DNA from: Pseudomonas deceptionensis
GTDB lineage: Bacteria > Pseudomonadota > Gammaproteobacteria > Pseudomonadales > Pseudomonadaceae
Length of the DNA stretch: 64,000 nt
Assembly (NCBI RefSeq): GCF_900106095.1
Contig: NZ_FNUD01000002.1
Span: 1,261,501-1,325,500, forward strand
Direction of reading: 5' to 3'
The notes under the pieces are model-generated. The model did not search any database. It was not told the origin of the DNA and was given only the letters and a program-made list of their open reading frames with translations. Made by a program: the position numbers and the translations under genes. Shown here piece after piece: positions 18,893 to 28,466 of this stretch (the first letter of the stretch is position 1; each line of letters begins with the position of its first letter).

Positions 18893-19588
18893 TTAAACCG
18901 GGCAACCCTTGGCGCGCAGGATGGCGTCAAAGCGATCAGGGTCCAGGGTACCGGCTTCGATGGCGGCAAGCGTCGCCTGTTCACGGGCCAGCAGGTCATG
19001 GCAGCGCTTGAGCAGTTCTGGCAGCTCGGAGCGAGAAGCCGCGACCACGCCGTCGCCGTCGCCGATCATCAGGTCACCGGGCATTACCAGCATGCCGGCA
19101 CACGAGATCGGCACGTTGATTTCGCCGCCGCCGTCAGTGCTCGGGCCGCGGTGTACGCCGCCGATGGCATAGGCCGGCAGTTCACCGGTTTGCCATTCGT
19201 CGAGGTCGCGCAGGGCGCCGTTGATCACCACGCCGACAATCCCTGCCTTGAGGGCCATGGCGCGCATGATGCCGCCGAACACGGCACGGGTCAGGTCGGC
19301 ACTGCCGTCGATCACCAGCACATCGCCCGGGCGGGCCATCTGCATGGCTTTAAGGATCATCAGGTTGTCGCCCGGACGAACCCGGACGGTCAGTGCGCTG
19401 CCCAGCATCGGACGGGTGCCGTGGAACGGCTTGAGGCCCAGACCGCCGACGTTACGGCCCAGACAGTCACTGACAGCGGCTGCCGGGATTTTGCTGAATT
19501 CTGTGAGCCATTTTGGATCGAGAGGTTCTGCGTTTGGATTAATCAGGAAGCCGGTCGGCCATTTGCTCGAAGAGACGACATCAAACAT
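18893..19588 (-). CDS. RraA-family protein, probable HMG/CHA-type aldolase
   Basis: 231 residues. Family features are the N-terminal VSDCLGRN, GSALTVRVRPGDNLMILKAM, and the metal/substrate site GGIMRAMALKAGIVGVVINGALRDLDEW with the conserved Arg-Asp. RraA homologues with this site act as class II pyruvate aldolases (4-hydroxy-4-methyl-2-oxoglutarate or 4-carboxy-4-hydroxy-2-oxoadipate) or oxaloacetate decarboxylases; RraA itself inhibits RNase E and lacks part of the site. The conserved site favours an enzyme. No aromatic-catabolism genes are nearby, so the substrate is open. AGAGG precedes the ATG. Confidence 0.78.
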   Translation of the reverse strand: MFDVVSSSKWPTGFLINPNAEPLDPKWLTEFSKIPAAAVSDCLGRNVGGLGLKPFHGTRPMLGSALTVRVRPGDNLMILKAMQMARPGDVLVIDGSADLTRAVFGGIMRAMALKAGIVGVVINGALRDLDEWQTGELPAYAIGGVHRGPSTDGGGEINVPISCAGMLVMPGDLMIGDGDGVVAASRSELPELLKRCHDLLAREQATLAAIEAGTLDPDRFDAILRAKGCPV

Positions 19589-19714
19589 AGAAAACCTCTT
19601 GGCCAGGCAAGGCTGGCGTGACGGGTGGGGCGGGGGGGTGTGGCGCGAAGCGAGGCACTAGAGTAGGCCTGCGTTGAGGCCGGGGCAAGCGGGGCAAGAT
19701 GAAACAAATAGCCT

Positions 19715-19811
19715 GTAGCCGCTGCCGCAGGCTGCGATAAGGTCCCAAGGACCTTCGCTCTTGAAAAGCGCGACCCCTTCGGGCTCGATCGCAGCCTGCG
19801 GCAGCGGCTAC
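19715..19811. repeat. Long inverted repeat, GTAGCCGCTGCCGCAGGCTG family
   Basis: Complete element, 13 bp downstream of the betA stop on the minus strand; it is the last intergenic element before the choline region. The inner motif is inverted relative to the copy at 8326. Confidence 0.92.
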
Positions 19812-19823
19812 AGGGTGATGCGG

Positions 19824-21527
19824 TTACTGCGCGGTAAGGCTCACTTCACGCAGTGGCTTGCCGCGTACCGGAGCATCGCCTGCTACGTAGTAGTCGGCAG
19901 TGCTGCGCGGCAGTGGCTGGCGGCCACGGATCTTGTCGGCGATTTTCTCGGCGATCATGATCGTCGGCGCGTTCAGGTTGCCGGTGGTGATCAGCGGCAT
20001 GATCGAGGCATCGACCACACGCAGACCCTGCATCCCGTGTACACGGCCTTCGCCGTCTACTACAGCCATCTCGTCGGTGCCCATCTTGCACGAGCAGGAC
20101 GGGTGGAAGGCCGTCTCGGCGTGTTCGCGGATAAAGGTATCCAGCTCTTCGTCGGTCTGCTTGTCGATGCCCGGGCTGATTTCGCGGCCACGGTAAGCAT
20201 CCAGCGCAGGCTGTTGCATGATTTCGCGGGTCAGGCGGATGCCGTCACGGAACTCCTGCCAGTCTTGCTCGGCGGCCATGTAGTTGAACAGGATGCTCGG
20301 GTACTCACGCGGGTCCTTGGACTTCACGTTGATCCGGCCACGGCTCGGCGAACGCATGGAACCCATGTGCGCCTGGAAACCGTGCTCTTTCACGCCATTG
20401 CTGCCGTTGTAGTTAATCGCTACCGGCAGGAAGTGGTACTGAATGTTCGGCCATTCGAATTCTTCACGGGTGCGGATAAAACCACCGGCTTCAAACTGGT
20501 TGCTGGCGCCAATGCCTTTGCCCAGGAACAGCCACTCGGCACCAATGGCCGGCTGGTTGTACCAGAGCAGCGACGGGTACAGCGAAACCGGCTGGGTGCA
20601 CGCGTACTGCAGGTACAGCTCAAGGTGATCCTGCAAGTTCTGGCCAACACCCGGCAGGTCGTGGACCACTGGAATGTCGAGGCTTTTCAGCAGTTCGGAC
20701 GGGCCCACACCGGAGCGTTGCAGCACGGTTGGCGAACCGATTGCGCCGCTGCACAGCAGGACTTCTTTACGGGCCTTGGCCAGAATCCGGGTATTGCTGT
20801 CGCCGACCATGTAGGAAACGCCAACAGCGCGCTTGCCTTCAAATTCGATCTTGTCGGTCAGGGCGTGGGTGACGATGGTCAGGGTCGAACGCTGCTTGGC
20901 CGTGTCCAGGTAACCGCGCGCGGTGCTGGCGCGACGACCGTTTGGCGTCACGGTACGGTCCATCGGGCCGAAACCTTCCTGCTGGTAGCCGTTCAGGTCT
21001 TCGGTGCGCGGGTAGCCGGCTTGTACGCCTGCTTCAACCATGGCGTGGAACAATACGTTGTTGCCCTGCTTGGGCGTGGTCACGCTGACCGGGCCATCGC
21101 CGCCGTGGTAATCGTTGGGGCCGATGTCGCGGGTTTCGGCTTTGCGGAAGTACGGCAGGCAGTTCAGGTAATCCCAGTCTTCGAGGCCTGGCAGTTTTGC
21201 CCAGCCGTCGTAGTCCATCGCGTTACCGCGGATGTAGCACATGCCGTTGATCAGGGACGAACCGCCCAGACCTTTGCCACGGCCACATTCCATGCGGCGA
21301 TTGTCCATGTGTGGCTCTGGATCGGTTTCGAAGGCCCAGTTGTAGCGACGGCCTTGCAGCGGAAACGCCAGCGCCGCAGGCATCTGGGTGCGGAAGTCGA
21401 AACGGTAGTCCGGGCCGCCTGCTTCAAGCAGCAGCACGGTGACGCCTTGGTCTTCAGTCAGACGGGTCGCCAGGGTGTTACCGGCAGAGCCGGCACCGAT
21501 GATGATGTAATCGAATTCTTGGGACAT
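19824..21527 (-). CDS. betA: Choline dehydrogenase
   Basis: 567 residues from the ATG at 21527 ([20 protein letters not shown]), with GAGGG nine bases upstream; an ATG three codons earlier is less likely. A GMC-family flavoprotein: FAD motif at residue 8, [21 protein letters not shown] near 80, and [11 protein letters not shown] near the C-terminus holding the catalytic histidine. It oxidises choline to betaine aldehyde at the membrane and passes electrons to the respiratory chain. It is the third gene of betI-betB-betA; a REP pair separates it from betB, as is common for this operon in pseudomonads. Confidence 0.96.
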   Translation of the reverse strand: MSQEFDYIIIGAGSAGNTLATRLTEDQGVTVLLLEAGGPDYRFDFRTQMPAALAFPLQGRRYNWAFETDPEPHMDNRRMECGRGKGLGGSSLINGMCYIRGNAMDYDGWAKLPGLEDWDYLNCLPYFRKAETRDIGPNDYHGGDGPVSVTTPKQGNNVLFHAMVEAGVQAGYPRTEDLNGYQQEGFGPMDRTVTPNGRRASTARGYLDTAKQRSTLTIVTHALTDKIEFEGKRAVGVSYMVGDSNTRILAKARKEVLLCSGAIGSPTVLQRSGVGPSELLKSLDIPVVHDLPGVGQNLQDHLELYLQYACTQPVSLYPSLLWYNQPAIGAEWLFLGKGIGASNQFEAGGFIRTREEFEWPNIQYHFLPVAINYNGSNGVKEHGFQAHMGSMRSPSRGRINVKSKDPREYPSILFNYMAAEQDWQEFRDGIRLTREIMQQPALDAYRGREISPGIDKQTDEELDTFIREHAETAFHPSCSCKMGTDEMAVVDGEGRVHGMQGLRVVDASIMPLITTGNLNAPTIMIAEKIADKIRGRQPLPRSTADYYVAGDAPVRGKPLREVSLTAQ

Positions 21528-21570
21528 AAAATGCACCCTCTTTGAAGTTGGTCAGATCAAACCTGGCCCG

Positions 21571-21655
21571 GTGGGAGCGGGCCTGCCCGCGATTGCATCA
21601 GCGCGGTGCAACTGATACACCGCGTCGCCTGCATCGCGAGCAGGCTCGCTCCCAC
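21571..21655. repeat. REP-type inverted pair in the betB-betA gap
   Basis: A direct copy GTGGGAGCGGGCCTGCCCGC at 21571 and an inverted copy ending at 21655. The direct copy is the G-rich variant, with both arm positions changed together, so its hairpin is kept. It could stabilise betIB mRNA relative to betA. Confidence 0.9.
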
Positions 21656-21678
21656 GGGGGGTGTGCGCACGAGTCGGT

Positions 21679-23151
21679 TTAGAACACCGAAACGTAGTCG
21701 CCCAGCTCGACCTGTACCGATTTGATCTGGGTGTACTGCGCCAGCGAGCTGATGCCGTTTTCACGGCCGATGCCCGATTGCTTGTAACCGCCTACCGGCA
21801 TTTTTGCGTCGGACTCGCCCCAGGCGTTGATCCAGCAAATGCCCGCTTCCAGTTGATGAATCACGCGGTGGGCGCGGTTCAGGTCCTTGGTCACGACGCC
21901 GGCAGCCAAACCGAACTCGGTGTCGTTGGCGCGGCGGATCACTTCTTCTTCGGTGTCGTAGGTGAGGATGCTCATCACCGGGCCAAAGATTTCTTCTTTG
22001 ACGATGGTCATCCCGTCGGTGCAGTCAGTGAACACGGTAGGTGCAACGAATGCGCCCTTGGCCAGGTCGCCCTGGGTCAGACGTTCACCGCCGCACAGTA
22101 CGCGGGCGCCTTCTTCCTTGCCCTTGGCAATGTAGCCCAGCACACTTTCCATGTGAGCAAAGCTGACCAGCGGGCCGAAATTGGTGTTTTCGTCTTCCGG
22201 GTTACCGATGCGGATGCGTGCAACACGCTCCAGGATCTTGGCCTCGAATGCGGCTTTCATTGCAGTCGGGATAAACACGCGAGTGCCGTTGGTGCACACC
22301 TGGCCCGAGCTGTAGAAGTTGGCCATCATTGCAGTGTCAGCTGCGCGATCCAGGTCGGCGTCGTCAAAAATGATCAGTGGCGACTTGCCGCCCAGTTCCA
22401 TGGTCACGTCTTTCAACGAGGAGCTGGTGGCGCTGGCGGTTACTTTTTTGCCGGTTTCGGTGCCGCCGGTGAACGACACTTTTTCGATGCGCGGGTGTTC
22501 GGTCAGCCAGGTGCCGACTTCACGGCCGCTGCCGGTCAGGACGTTGAACACGCCGTCTGGCAGGCCGGCTGCGGTGAAGATCTCAGCCAGTTTCAGGGTT
22601 GTCAGGGAAGTGACTTCGCTTGGCTTGAAGATCATCGCGTTACCGGCGGCCAGCGCTGGAGCGGATTTCCACAAAGCGATCTGGATCGGGTAGTTCCATG
22701 CGCCGATACCGGCCACAACGCCCAGCGGCTCGCGACGGGTGTAAACGAACGAAGTATCGCGCAGCGGGATTTGCTCGCCCTGAATGGCGGTTGCCAGGCC
22801 TGCGTAGTATTCCAGCACGTCAGCGCCGGTCACGATGTCGACGTAGCGGGTTTCGGAGTACGACTTGCCGGTGTCCAGGGTTTCCAGAGCAGCCAGTTCA
22901 TCGTTGCGCTCGCGCAGGATGTCCACGGCGCGACGCAGGATGCGCGAACGCTCCATGGAGGTCATGGCAGCCCAGATTTTCTGGCCTTTTTCAGCGCTGA
23001 CAACGGCGCGCTCAACGTCTTCTTTGGTGGCGCGTTGCACTTGAGCGAGGACTTCGCCGTTAGCCGGGTTGATGGCATCGAAGGTTGCATCGCTGCTGGC
23101 GTCGGTGTAACCGCCGTCGATGTAGAGTTTTTGCAGTTCGAAACGGGCCAT
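21679..23151 (-). CDS. betB: Betaine aldehyde dehydrogenase
   Basis: 490 residues, the normal BetB length. It oxidises betaine aldehyde to glycine betaine with NAD(P)+. Aldehyde dehydrogenase marks: the catalytic glutamate in [20 protein letters not shown] (near 252), the catalytic cysteine in [15 protein letters not shown] (near 286), [14 protein letters not shown] and [12 protein letters not shown] in the cofactor site, and the C-terminal [16 protein letters not shown]. It is co-directional with betI upstream (108 bp) and betA downstream (151 bp). Confidence 0.97.
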   Translation of the reverse strand: MARFELQKLYIDGGYTDASSDATFDAINPANGEVLAQVQRATKEDVERAVVSAEKGQKIWAAMTSMERSRILRRAVDILRERNDELAALETLDTGKSYSETRYVDIVTGADVLEYYAGLATAIQGEQIPLRDTSFVYTRREPLGVVAGIGAWNYPIQIALWKSAPALAAGNAMIFKPSEVTSLTTLKLAEIFTAAGLPDGVFNVLTGSGREVGTWLTEHPRIEKVSFTGGTETGKKVTASATSSSLKDVTMELGGKSPLIIFDDADLDRAADTAMMANFYSSGQVCTNGTRVFIPTAMKAAFEAKILERVARIRIGNPEDENTNFGPLVSFAHMESVLGYIAKGKEEGARVLCGGERLTQGDLAKGAFVAPTVFTDCTDGMTIVKEEIFGPVMSILTYDTEEEVIRRANDTEFGLAAGVVTKDLNRAHRVIHQLEAGICWINAWGESDAKMPVGGYKQSGIGRENGISSLAQYTQIKSVQVELGDYVSVF

Positions 23152-23259
23152 AAAATCCTCGCAAGTGCATAAGTGGTTGGCGTTGATCGTGAGTCAGGTG
23201 CCATTTGGTTGGGGCAACTCAAACTCACGACAGTTCAGGGGTTAAGCGTTGATTGGGGC

Positions 23260-23853
23260 CTAACTCACCTGTTTCGCCAGTTGTAGATCCATATATTCGT
23301 AGCAGATGCGTTGTGCCTGCTCGGTGTCGAAAGCGTCTCCCGACAGGGCACCCCGCAACCATAGACCATCGATCAGCGCAGCAAGGCCGCGTGCTGCGTT
23401 GCGGGCTTCGGCCAACGGCAGGACACGACGAAATTGACAGCACAGGTTCGAGTACAGGCGGTGATCGTTGATCCGCTGCAATCGGTGTAGCGACGGTTGG
23501 TGCATGCTGGCGGCCCAAAAGGCCAGCCAGGTTTTCATCGCCGGGCCACTGACCTGACTGGCGTCGAAGTTGCCTTCAACAATCACCTGCAGATGAGCCC
23601 GTGGGCTTTCATCGCTTAGCGCCTGGCGCCGCTCGGTAACGTTGTCGATCAAGGCGTTCATCAAGTACCGCATGGTGGCGGCAATCAGACCGTTCTTGTC
23701 TTTGAAGTAGTGACTGATGATGCCGTTAGACACACCGGCCAAACGGGCAATCAGCGCAATGCTGGCATCTGCCATGCCGACCTGATCGACAGCCGTCAAC
23801 GTGGCTTCGATCAACTGCTGGCGGCGTATGGGTTGCATACCGACCTTGGGCAT
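23260..23853 (-). CDS. betI: Choline-responsive TetR-family repressor BetI
   Basis: 197 residues. N-terminal [19 protein letters not shown] and the [25 protein letters not shown] are the signature of BetI. It represses the bet genes in the absence of choline (established in E. coli and Pseudomonas). AAGGAG lies upstream of the ATG. It is first in betI-betB-betA and divergent from betT, with a perfect palindrome between them. Confidence 0.96.
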   Translation of the reverse strand: MPKVGMQPIRRQQLIEATLTAVDQVGMADASIALIARLAGVSNGIISHYFKDKNGLIAATMRYLMNALIDNVTERRQALSDESPRAHLQVIVEGNFDASQVSGPAMKTWLAFWAASMHQPSLHRLQRINDHRLYSNLCCQFRRVLPLAEARNAARGLAALIDGLWLRGALSGDAFDTEQAQRICYEYMDLQLAKQVS

Positions 23854-23908
23854 TTTGCAAATCTCCTTAGGCCTGCGAGCAGTGCATAACGATCACTGAG
23901 CGAAGGCC

Positions 23909-23941
23909 AGTCTATTTTGTTTTGATTGAACGTTCAATCAA
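23909..23941 (-). promoter_or_regulatory. betI promoter with overlapping BetI operator
   Basis: TTGATTGAACGTTCAATCAA at 23922-23941 is a perfect 20-bp palindrome. On the minus strand TTGAAC (23937-23932) and TAGACT (23914-23909), 17 bp apart, make a sigma-70-like promoter whose -35 lies inside the palindrome. A bound repressor would block it directly. That the repressor is BetI follows from position and TetR-type symmetry. Confidence 0.85.
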
Positions 23942-24035
23942 CAAAGAATAAGCTCTGCGACAATTCGTCGCGATTTATGTCGTTTCCCTACGCATGAATG
24001 GCGCAAAACGACACGGCAAAAGCTCCGAAACCCTT

Positions 24036-24132
24036 GTGGGAGCGAACCTGCTCGCGAAGGCTGTCAGCGATACGCACTCTAATGGAATAGGCGCGGTGCC
24101 CTTGATGCCTTCGCGAGCGGGCTCGCTCCCAC
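24036..24132. repeat. REP-type inverted pair in the betI-betT gap
   Basis: A direct copy from 24036 (GTGGGAGCGAACCTGCTCGC) and an inverted copy ending at 24132. The pair insulates the divergent betI and betT control regions, placing about 50 bp between it and the betT operator. Confidence 0.9.
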
Positions 24133-24169
24133 AGACGGCATCTGTCTGGGCGGGTCCGGTTTTTTAGCG

Positions 24170-24221
24170 GTGTCTTTATATCACTCGACCGTTGGTCGCT
24201 AACTAAGCGTTTAGTCGAGTG
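24170..24221 (+). promoter_or_regulatory. betT promoter region with a second, imperfect BetI-like operator
   Basis: A TTTATATC -10-like stretch near 24174-24181 is followed by ACTAAGCGTTTAGT (24202-24215), an imperfect dyad. Aligned on its centre, 12 of 20 positions match the perfect palindrome in front of betI. Longer arms CACTCGAC (24182-24189) and GTCGAGTG (24214-24221) form an outer inverted repeat. Repression of betT by BetI is the natural reading. Confidence 0.55.
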
Positions 24222-24269
24222 TTGCCTTGCATCAAGTTCTTCTCTCGCGCTGCCTGGAGCATCCGTGCC

Positions 24270-26264
24270 ATGAGTTCTGCTTCTCTTATAAAGACCCCAC
24301 CGCAAAAGGTGACGGTCAACGGTTGGGTGTTTTACACCTCCACTGCCTTGATACTTTTGCTGACTGCCATTTTGATCGCTGCCCCCGAAGAAGCAGGCCG
24401 CATTCTGGGCATCGCCCAAGAGTGGCTGTCGCGCAGTTTCGGCTGGTACTACATGGTGGTGATCGCCGCTTACCTGATCTTTGTGGTCGGGCTGGCGTTT
24501 TCGTCCTACGGCAAATTGAAACTGGGGACCAAGCAAGACACCCCGGACTTCAGCTATGGCGCCTGGGCCGGGATGCTGTTCTCGTCCGGTATCGGTATTT
24601 CGCTGCTGTACTTCGGCGCTTCCGAGCCGCTGGACCACTACTTCAACCCGCCTGAAGGCGTGTCGGGCAGCCATGAAGCGGCGCGCCAGGCGTTGCAGCT
24701 GACCTTCTTGCACTGGGGCCTGCACGGCTGGGCGATCTATGCACTGGTCGGTCTGGCCGTGGCTTACTTTGCCTACCGTCACAACCAGCCGCTGGCATTG
24801 CGTTCGGCGCTGTACCCGTTGATGGGCGAACGCTGGGTCAAAGGTGCTGCGGGGCATGCGGTCGACGGCTTCGGCATGTTCGTGACCTTGCTCGGCCTGG
24901 TGACGAACCTGGGAATCGGCTCGATGCAAGTGTCGTCCGGGCTTGAGAACCTGTTCGGCATGGAGCACAGCAATACCAACCTGCTGATCGTGATCATCGT
25001 GATGAGCACCGTGGCGACCATTGCCGCAGTGTCGGGCGTTGAAAACGGCATCCGCCGCCTGTCCAACCTGAACATCGTACTGTTCAGCGGCCTGCTGATT
25101 TTCGTGCTGCTGTTTGGCCCGACCCTGCACCTGCTCAACGGTTTTGTGCAAAACACCGGCGATTACCTCAACGGTATCGTCATGAAAACCTTCGATCTGT
25201 ACGTGTACACCGGCGACACCAAAAAGACGGAAGGCTGGCTGGGCCTGTGGACCCTGTTCTACTGGGCGTGGTGGATTTCCTGGGCCCCGTTTGTCGGCAT
25301 GTTTATCGCGCGTATTTCCCGTGGTCGTACCGTGCGTGAGCTGGTCGCGGGCGTGTTGCTGATTCCGCTGGGCTTCACCCTGGCGTGGTTGTCGATCTTC
25401 GGTAACTCGGCACTGGACCTGGTGGTTAACCACGGTGCGGTGGAGCTGGGCAGAACAGCGCTTGAGCAGCCGTCCATGGCGATTTACCAACTGCTTGAGC
25501 ACTACCCGGCGTCGAAAATCGTGATCGGCGTATCGATCTTTGTCGGCTTCGTCCTGTTCCTGACCCCGGCGGATTCCGGCGCGGTGATGATGGCCAACTT
25601 GTCGTGCAAAGGCGGCGATGTGGACGAAGACGCGCCGCACTGGCTGCGGATCTTCTGGTCGGCGGTGATCACCCTGGTGACCATCGGCCTGCTGTTCGCG
25701 GGTAACTTTGCGGCCATGCAAACCATGGTGGTACTGGCCGGTCTGCCGTTCTCGGTGGTGTTGATCCTGTTTATGTTTGGCCTGCACAAAGCCATGCGTC
25801 AGGACACCCAGATGGAACAGGAACAAGCCGAGCTGGCTGCCCGTGGCCGTCGTGGTTTCAGCGAGCGGTTGAGCGCACAAGACCTGCAGCCGACCCAGGC
25901 CGTGGTACAGCGCTTTATGGACAAGCACGTGACCCCGGCACTGGAAGATGCGGCGGTGCAACTGCGCAGCCAGGGCCTGGACGTGCAGACCCTGCTGGGC
26001 AGCGCCAAGCGTTGCATGGGCGTGCGGGTGGAGATGGAGGAAGGCAACCCGTTTGTCTACGAAGTCAGCCTGGACGGCTACCTGGCCGCGCCGAGCGAGT
26101 CTGAACAGGATGAAGTGCGCAGCCGTTACTACCGGGCCGAGGTGTATTTGCACAACGGTAACCAGGAGTACGACCTGATGGGCTTCACCCAGGAGCAAAT
26201 CAGCCGTGACGTGCTCGATCAGTTTGAAAGCCATCGCCAGCTCCTTGGCAGGGTGTATAGCTAA
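24270..26264 (+). CDS. betT: High-affinity choline transporter BetT (BCCT family)
   Basis: 664 residues from the ATG at 24270, with GGAG upstream; the frame extension from 24219 is not used because it overlaps the operator. BCCT features: twelve hydrophobic segments, the TM4 stretch SYGAWAGMLFSSGIGISLLYFGASEPLDHY, and the TM8 signature LFYWAWWISWAPFVGMFIARISRGRTVRE. A hydrophilic C-terminal tail of about 160 residues resembles the osmosensory tail of E. coli-type BetT rather than short-tailed paralogues. It imports choline with protons, feeding the divergent betIBA operon. Confidence 0.95.
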   Translation: MSSASLIKTPPQKVTVNGWVFYTSTALILLLTAILIAAPEEAGRILGIAQEWLSRSFGWYYMVVIAAYLIFVVGLAFSSYGKLKLGTKQDTPDFSYGAWAGMLFSSGIGISLLYFGASEPLDHYFNPPEGVSGSHEAARQALQLTFLHWGLHGWAIYALVGLAVAYFAYRHNQPLALRSALYPLMGERWVKGAAGHAVDGFGMFVTLLGLVTNLGIGSMQVSSGLENLFGMEHSNTNLLIVIIVMSTVATIAAVSGVENGIRRLSNLNIVLFSGLLIFVLLFGPTLHLLNGFVQNTGDYLNGIVMKTFDLYVYTGDTKKTEGWLGLWTLFYWAWWISWAPFVGMFIARISRGRTVRELVAGVLLIPLGFTLAWLSIFGNSALDLVVNHGAVELGRTALEQPSMAIYQLLEHYPASKIVIGVSIFVGFVLFLTPADSGAVMMANLSCKGGDVDEDAPHWLRIFWSAVITLVTIGLLFAGNFAAMQTMVVLAGLPFSVVLILFMFGLHKAMRQDTQMEQEQAELAARGRRGFSERLSAQDLQPTQAVVQRFMDKHVTPALEDAAVQLRSQGLDVQTLLGSAKRCMGVRVEMEEGNPFVYEVSLDGYLAAPSESEQDEVRSRYYRAEVYLHNGNQEYDLMGFTQEQISRDVLDQFESHRQLLGRVYS

Positions 26265-26283
26265 AAACAGTTGATAACCTCCT

Positions 26284-26359
26284 GTGGGAGCGAGCCTGCT
26301 CGCGAGGCTCTCGAGAGCGCTACGTTGTTAAAGCCCTTCGCGAGCAGGCTCGCTCCCAC
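26284..26359. repeat. REP-type inverted pair
   Basis: A direct copy at 26284 and an inverted copy ending at 26359, between the convergent betT and choV ends. The hairpin sits where transcription from both sides should stop. Confidence 0.92.
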
Positions 26360-26377
26360 AGTGTTTGTGTTTGCACG

Positions 26378-27556
26378 TCACCCCAGATTCTTGCCCAACA
26401 GCGCGTGATACAGCTCTGTATCCCCCAGTATCCCCACCACTTTGTGATTGTCGTGCAGCACCAGTTTGTTGCCGGTCTGGTAGCGGATTTGCAGCGCATC
26501 GCGCATGCCGATCCCGCTGTCCACCAGGGTTGGCCCGCGCCCTAATCCCTCTACCGCCTGCCCGCGAGTCCAGTGCTGCAAGTCCACGACACTGGCACCC
26601 TGGCGCACGCCCTTGATGGTGTTGCCCTCCGCCAGGTCAATCCACGAGTCATCCCCCGGATCAATGCATACCGAACCGTTAATGCGTTTGCAGTTGTCCA
26701 GTGTGCGCATCAGGCTGCGCCCGCACAGAACGTTCAACGGGTTGGTGTGGGCCACGAACGTGCGCACATAGTCGTCCGCCGGGTTGAGCACGATCTCTTC
26801 GGGTTTGCTGTACTGGATGATCTTGCCGTCTTTCATGATTGCGATGCGGCTACCCAGTTTCAGCGCCTCATCCAGGTCGTGGCTCACAAACACAATGGTC
26901 TTGTTCAGCTTGCGTTGCAGCTCCAGCAACTCGTCTTGCAGGCCTTGACGGATCAGCGGATCAAGGGCCGAGAAGGGCTCATCCATCAGCAGAATATCGG
27001 CGTCCATCGCCAGTGCCCGCGCCAGGCCAACACGCTGTTGCATGCCGCCGCTCAATTCATCGGGCTTTTTATTACGCCATTGGGTCAGGCCTACCAGCTC
27101 CAGCTTTTCGTCCACCAGCTTGCGCCGTTCCTTTTCAGGGCGACCCTGCATCTCCAGGCCGAAGCTGATGTTCTCGCGCACGGTCAGCCAGGGCATCAGG
27201 GCGAACTTTTGGAACACCATGGCGATGCGCTGGGTGCGCATCATCTTCAGCTCTGCGGGGGTACACGAAGCGATGTCGATCTGCTTGCCTTCGTGCTCCA
27301 CAAACAACTGGCCACGGCTGACCGTGTTGAGCCCGTTGATGCAGCGCAGCAGGCTGGATTTGCCCGAACCGGACAAACCCATCAGCACGCAGATTTCACC
27401 TTTGTCGATGTCCAGGCTGGCTTTTTCGACGCCTACAATCTGCCCGGTTTTTTTCAGGATCTGATCCCGCGACAGCCCCTGGTCCAGCAGGCTCAGTGCC
27501 TCGCGGGGGTCTTTGGCGAAGATTACGTCAACCTTGTCGAAGCGAATAATACTCAT
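26378..27556 (-). CDS. choV: Choline/betaine/carnitine ABC transporter, ATP-binding subunit
   Basis: 392 residues. Walker A GLSGSGKSSLLRCINGL near residue 58, signature LSGGMQQRVGLARALA, Walker B ILLMDEPFSALDPL, and H-loop VFVSHDLDEA. The last 80 residues resemble the CBS-type regulatory tail of OpuA/ProV ATPases. It corresponds to CbcV of P. aeruginosa, the shared motor that works with several binding proteins (CbcX, CaiX, BetX). The start overlaps the choW stop by four bases (ATGA). Confidence 0.94.
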   Translation of the reverse strand: MSIIRFDKVDVIFAKDPREALSLLDQGLSRDQILKKTGQIVGVEKASLDIDKGEICVLMGLSGSGKSSLLRCINGLNTVSRGQLFVEHEGKQIDIASCTPAELKMMRTQRIAMVFQKFALMPWLTVRENISFGLEMQGRPEKERRKLVDEKLELVGLTQWRNKKPDELSGGMQQRVGLARALAMDADILLMDEPFSALDPLIRQGLQDELLELQRKLNKTIVFVSHDLDEALKLGSRIAIMKDGKIIQYSKPEEIVLNPADDYVRTFVAHTNPLNVLCGRSLMRTLDNCKRINGSVCIDPGDDSWIDLAEGNTIKGVRQGASVVDLQHWTRGQAVEGLGRGPTLVDSGIGMRDALQIRYQTGNKLVLHDNHKVVGILGDTELYHALLGKNLG

Positions 27557-28398
27557 GCGTCAGCTCCCGCTTTGGCTTCCGGCTGTTTGCAGATGCGGTC
27601 GAGCATGATGGCCAGCAACACAATCGCCAGCCCGGCTTCAAAGCCCAGGGCGATGTCGGCGGTATTGAGTGCGTTGACCACCGGTTTGCCCAGGCCATCA
27701 GCGCCTACCAGGGCAGCGATCACCACCATCGACAGTGACAGCATGATGCATTGGGTTATCCCGGCCGCGATGCTCGGCATGGCGTGGGGCAGTTCAATGC
27801 GCGTGAGCAACTGGCGGCGCGAACAGCCAAATGCCTTGCCGGCATCGAGCAGTTCATGGGGGACGTCGCGAATGCCCAGGTACGTCAGGCGGATCGGTGC
27901 CGCAATCGCAAACACCACGGTGGAGATCAGCCCCGGCACCACGCCCAGGCCAAACAGGGTCAGGGTCGGGATCAGGTAAACGAAGGTGGGCACTGTCTGC
28001 ATCAAGTCCAGTACCGGGCGCATGAAGGTATAAAACATCGGTTTGTGCGCGGCGAGAATCCCCAGCGGTACCCCGATGATCACGCACACAAAGGTGGCGA
28101 ACAGCACCTGGGCCAGGGTTTCCATGGTCTCCTGCCAATAACCCAGGTTGAGGATCAGCAGAAACGACAGCGCGACAAAAACGGTGAGCCCCCACTTGCG
28201 CTGAATAAAGTGTGCCAGCAGGACAATCAGCCCGATAAACACGAAAGGGTTGAACCAGGTCAGCGCAAAGGTCACGGCGTGGATCATTGCTTCCAGCGTG
28301 CTCGCGATGGCATCGAAGGTGCTGGCACCGTGTTTGGTCAACCAGTCGACGAAGCTTGCGATGTATTCGCCCAGAGGGATTTTTTGATCGATGAGCAT
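27553..28398 (-). CDS. choW: Choline/betaine/carnitine ABC transporter, permease
   Basis: 281 residues from the ATG at 28398. About six hydrophobic segments with the binding-protein-dependent permease loop ..HELLDAGKAFGCSRRQLLTRIELPHAMPSIAAGI, the EAA-type motif that contacts the ATPase. It resembles ProW/CbcW. The frame could start at 28416, but that ATG is preceded by a C-rich stretch with no Shine-Dalgarno. It is the middle gene of choX-choW-choV; choV overlaps its end. Confidence 0.92.
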   Translation of the reverse strand: MLIDQKIPLGEYIASFVDWLTKHGASTFDAIASTLEAMIHAVTFALTWFNPFVFIGLIVLLAHFIQRKWGLTVFVALSFLLILNLGYWQETMETLAQVLFATFVCVIIGVPLGILAAHKPMFYTFMRPVLDLMQTVPTFVYLIPTLTLFGLGVVPGLISTVVFAIAAPIRLTYLGIRDVPHELLDAGKAFGCSRRQLLTRIELPHAMPSIAAGITQCIMLSLSMVVIAALVGADGLGKPVVNALNTADIALGFEAGLAIVLLAIMLDRICKQPEAKAGADA

Positions 28399-28466
28399 GG
28401 TAGTGAACGTCCGCATGCAGGGGGATTGAAACGGAGCCAGACGGGCAAGCCGTCTGGCGCCCGCGA

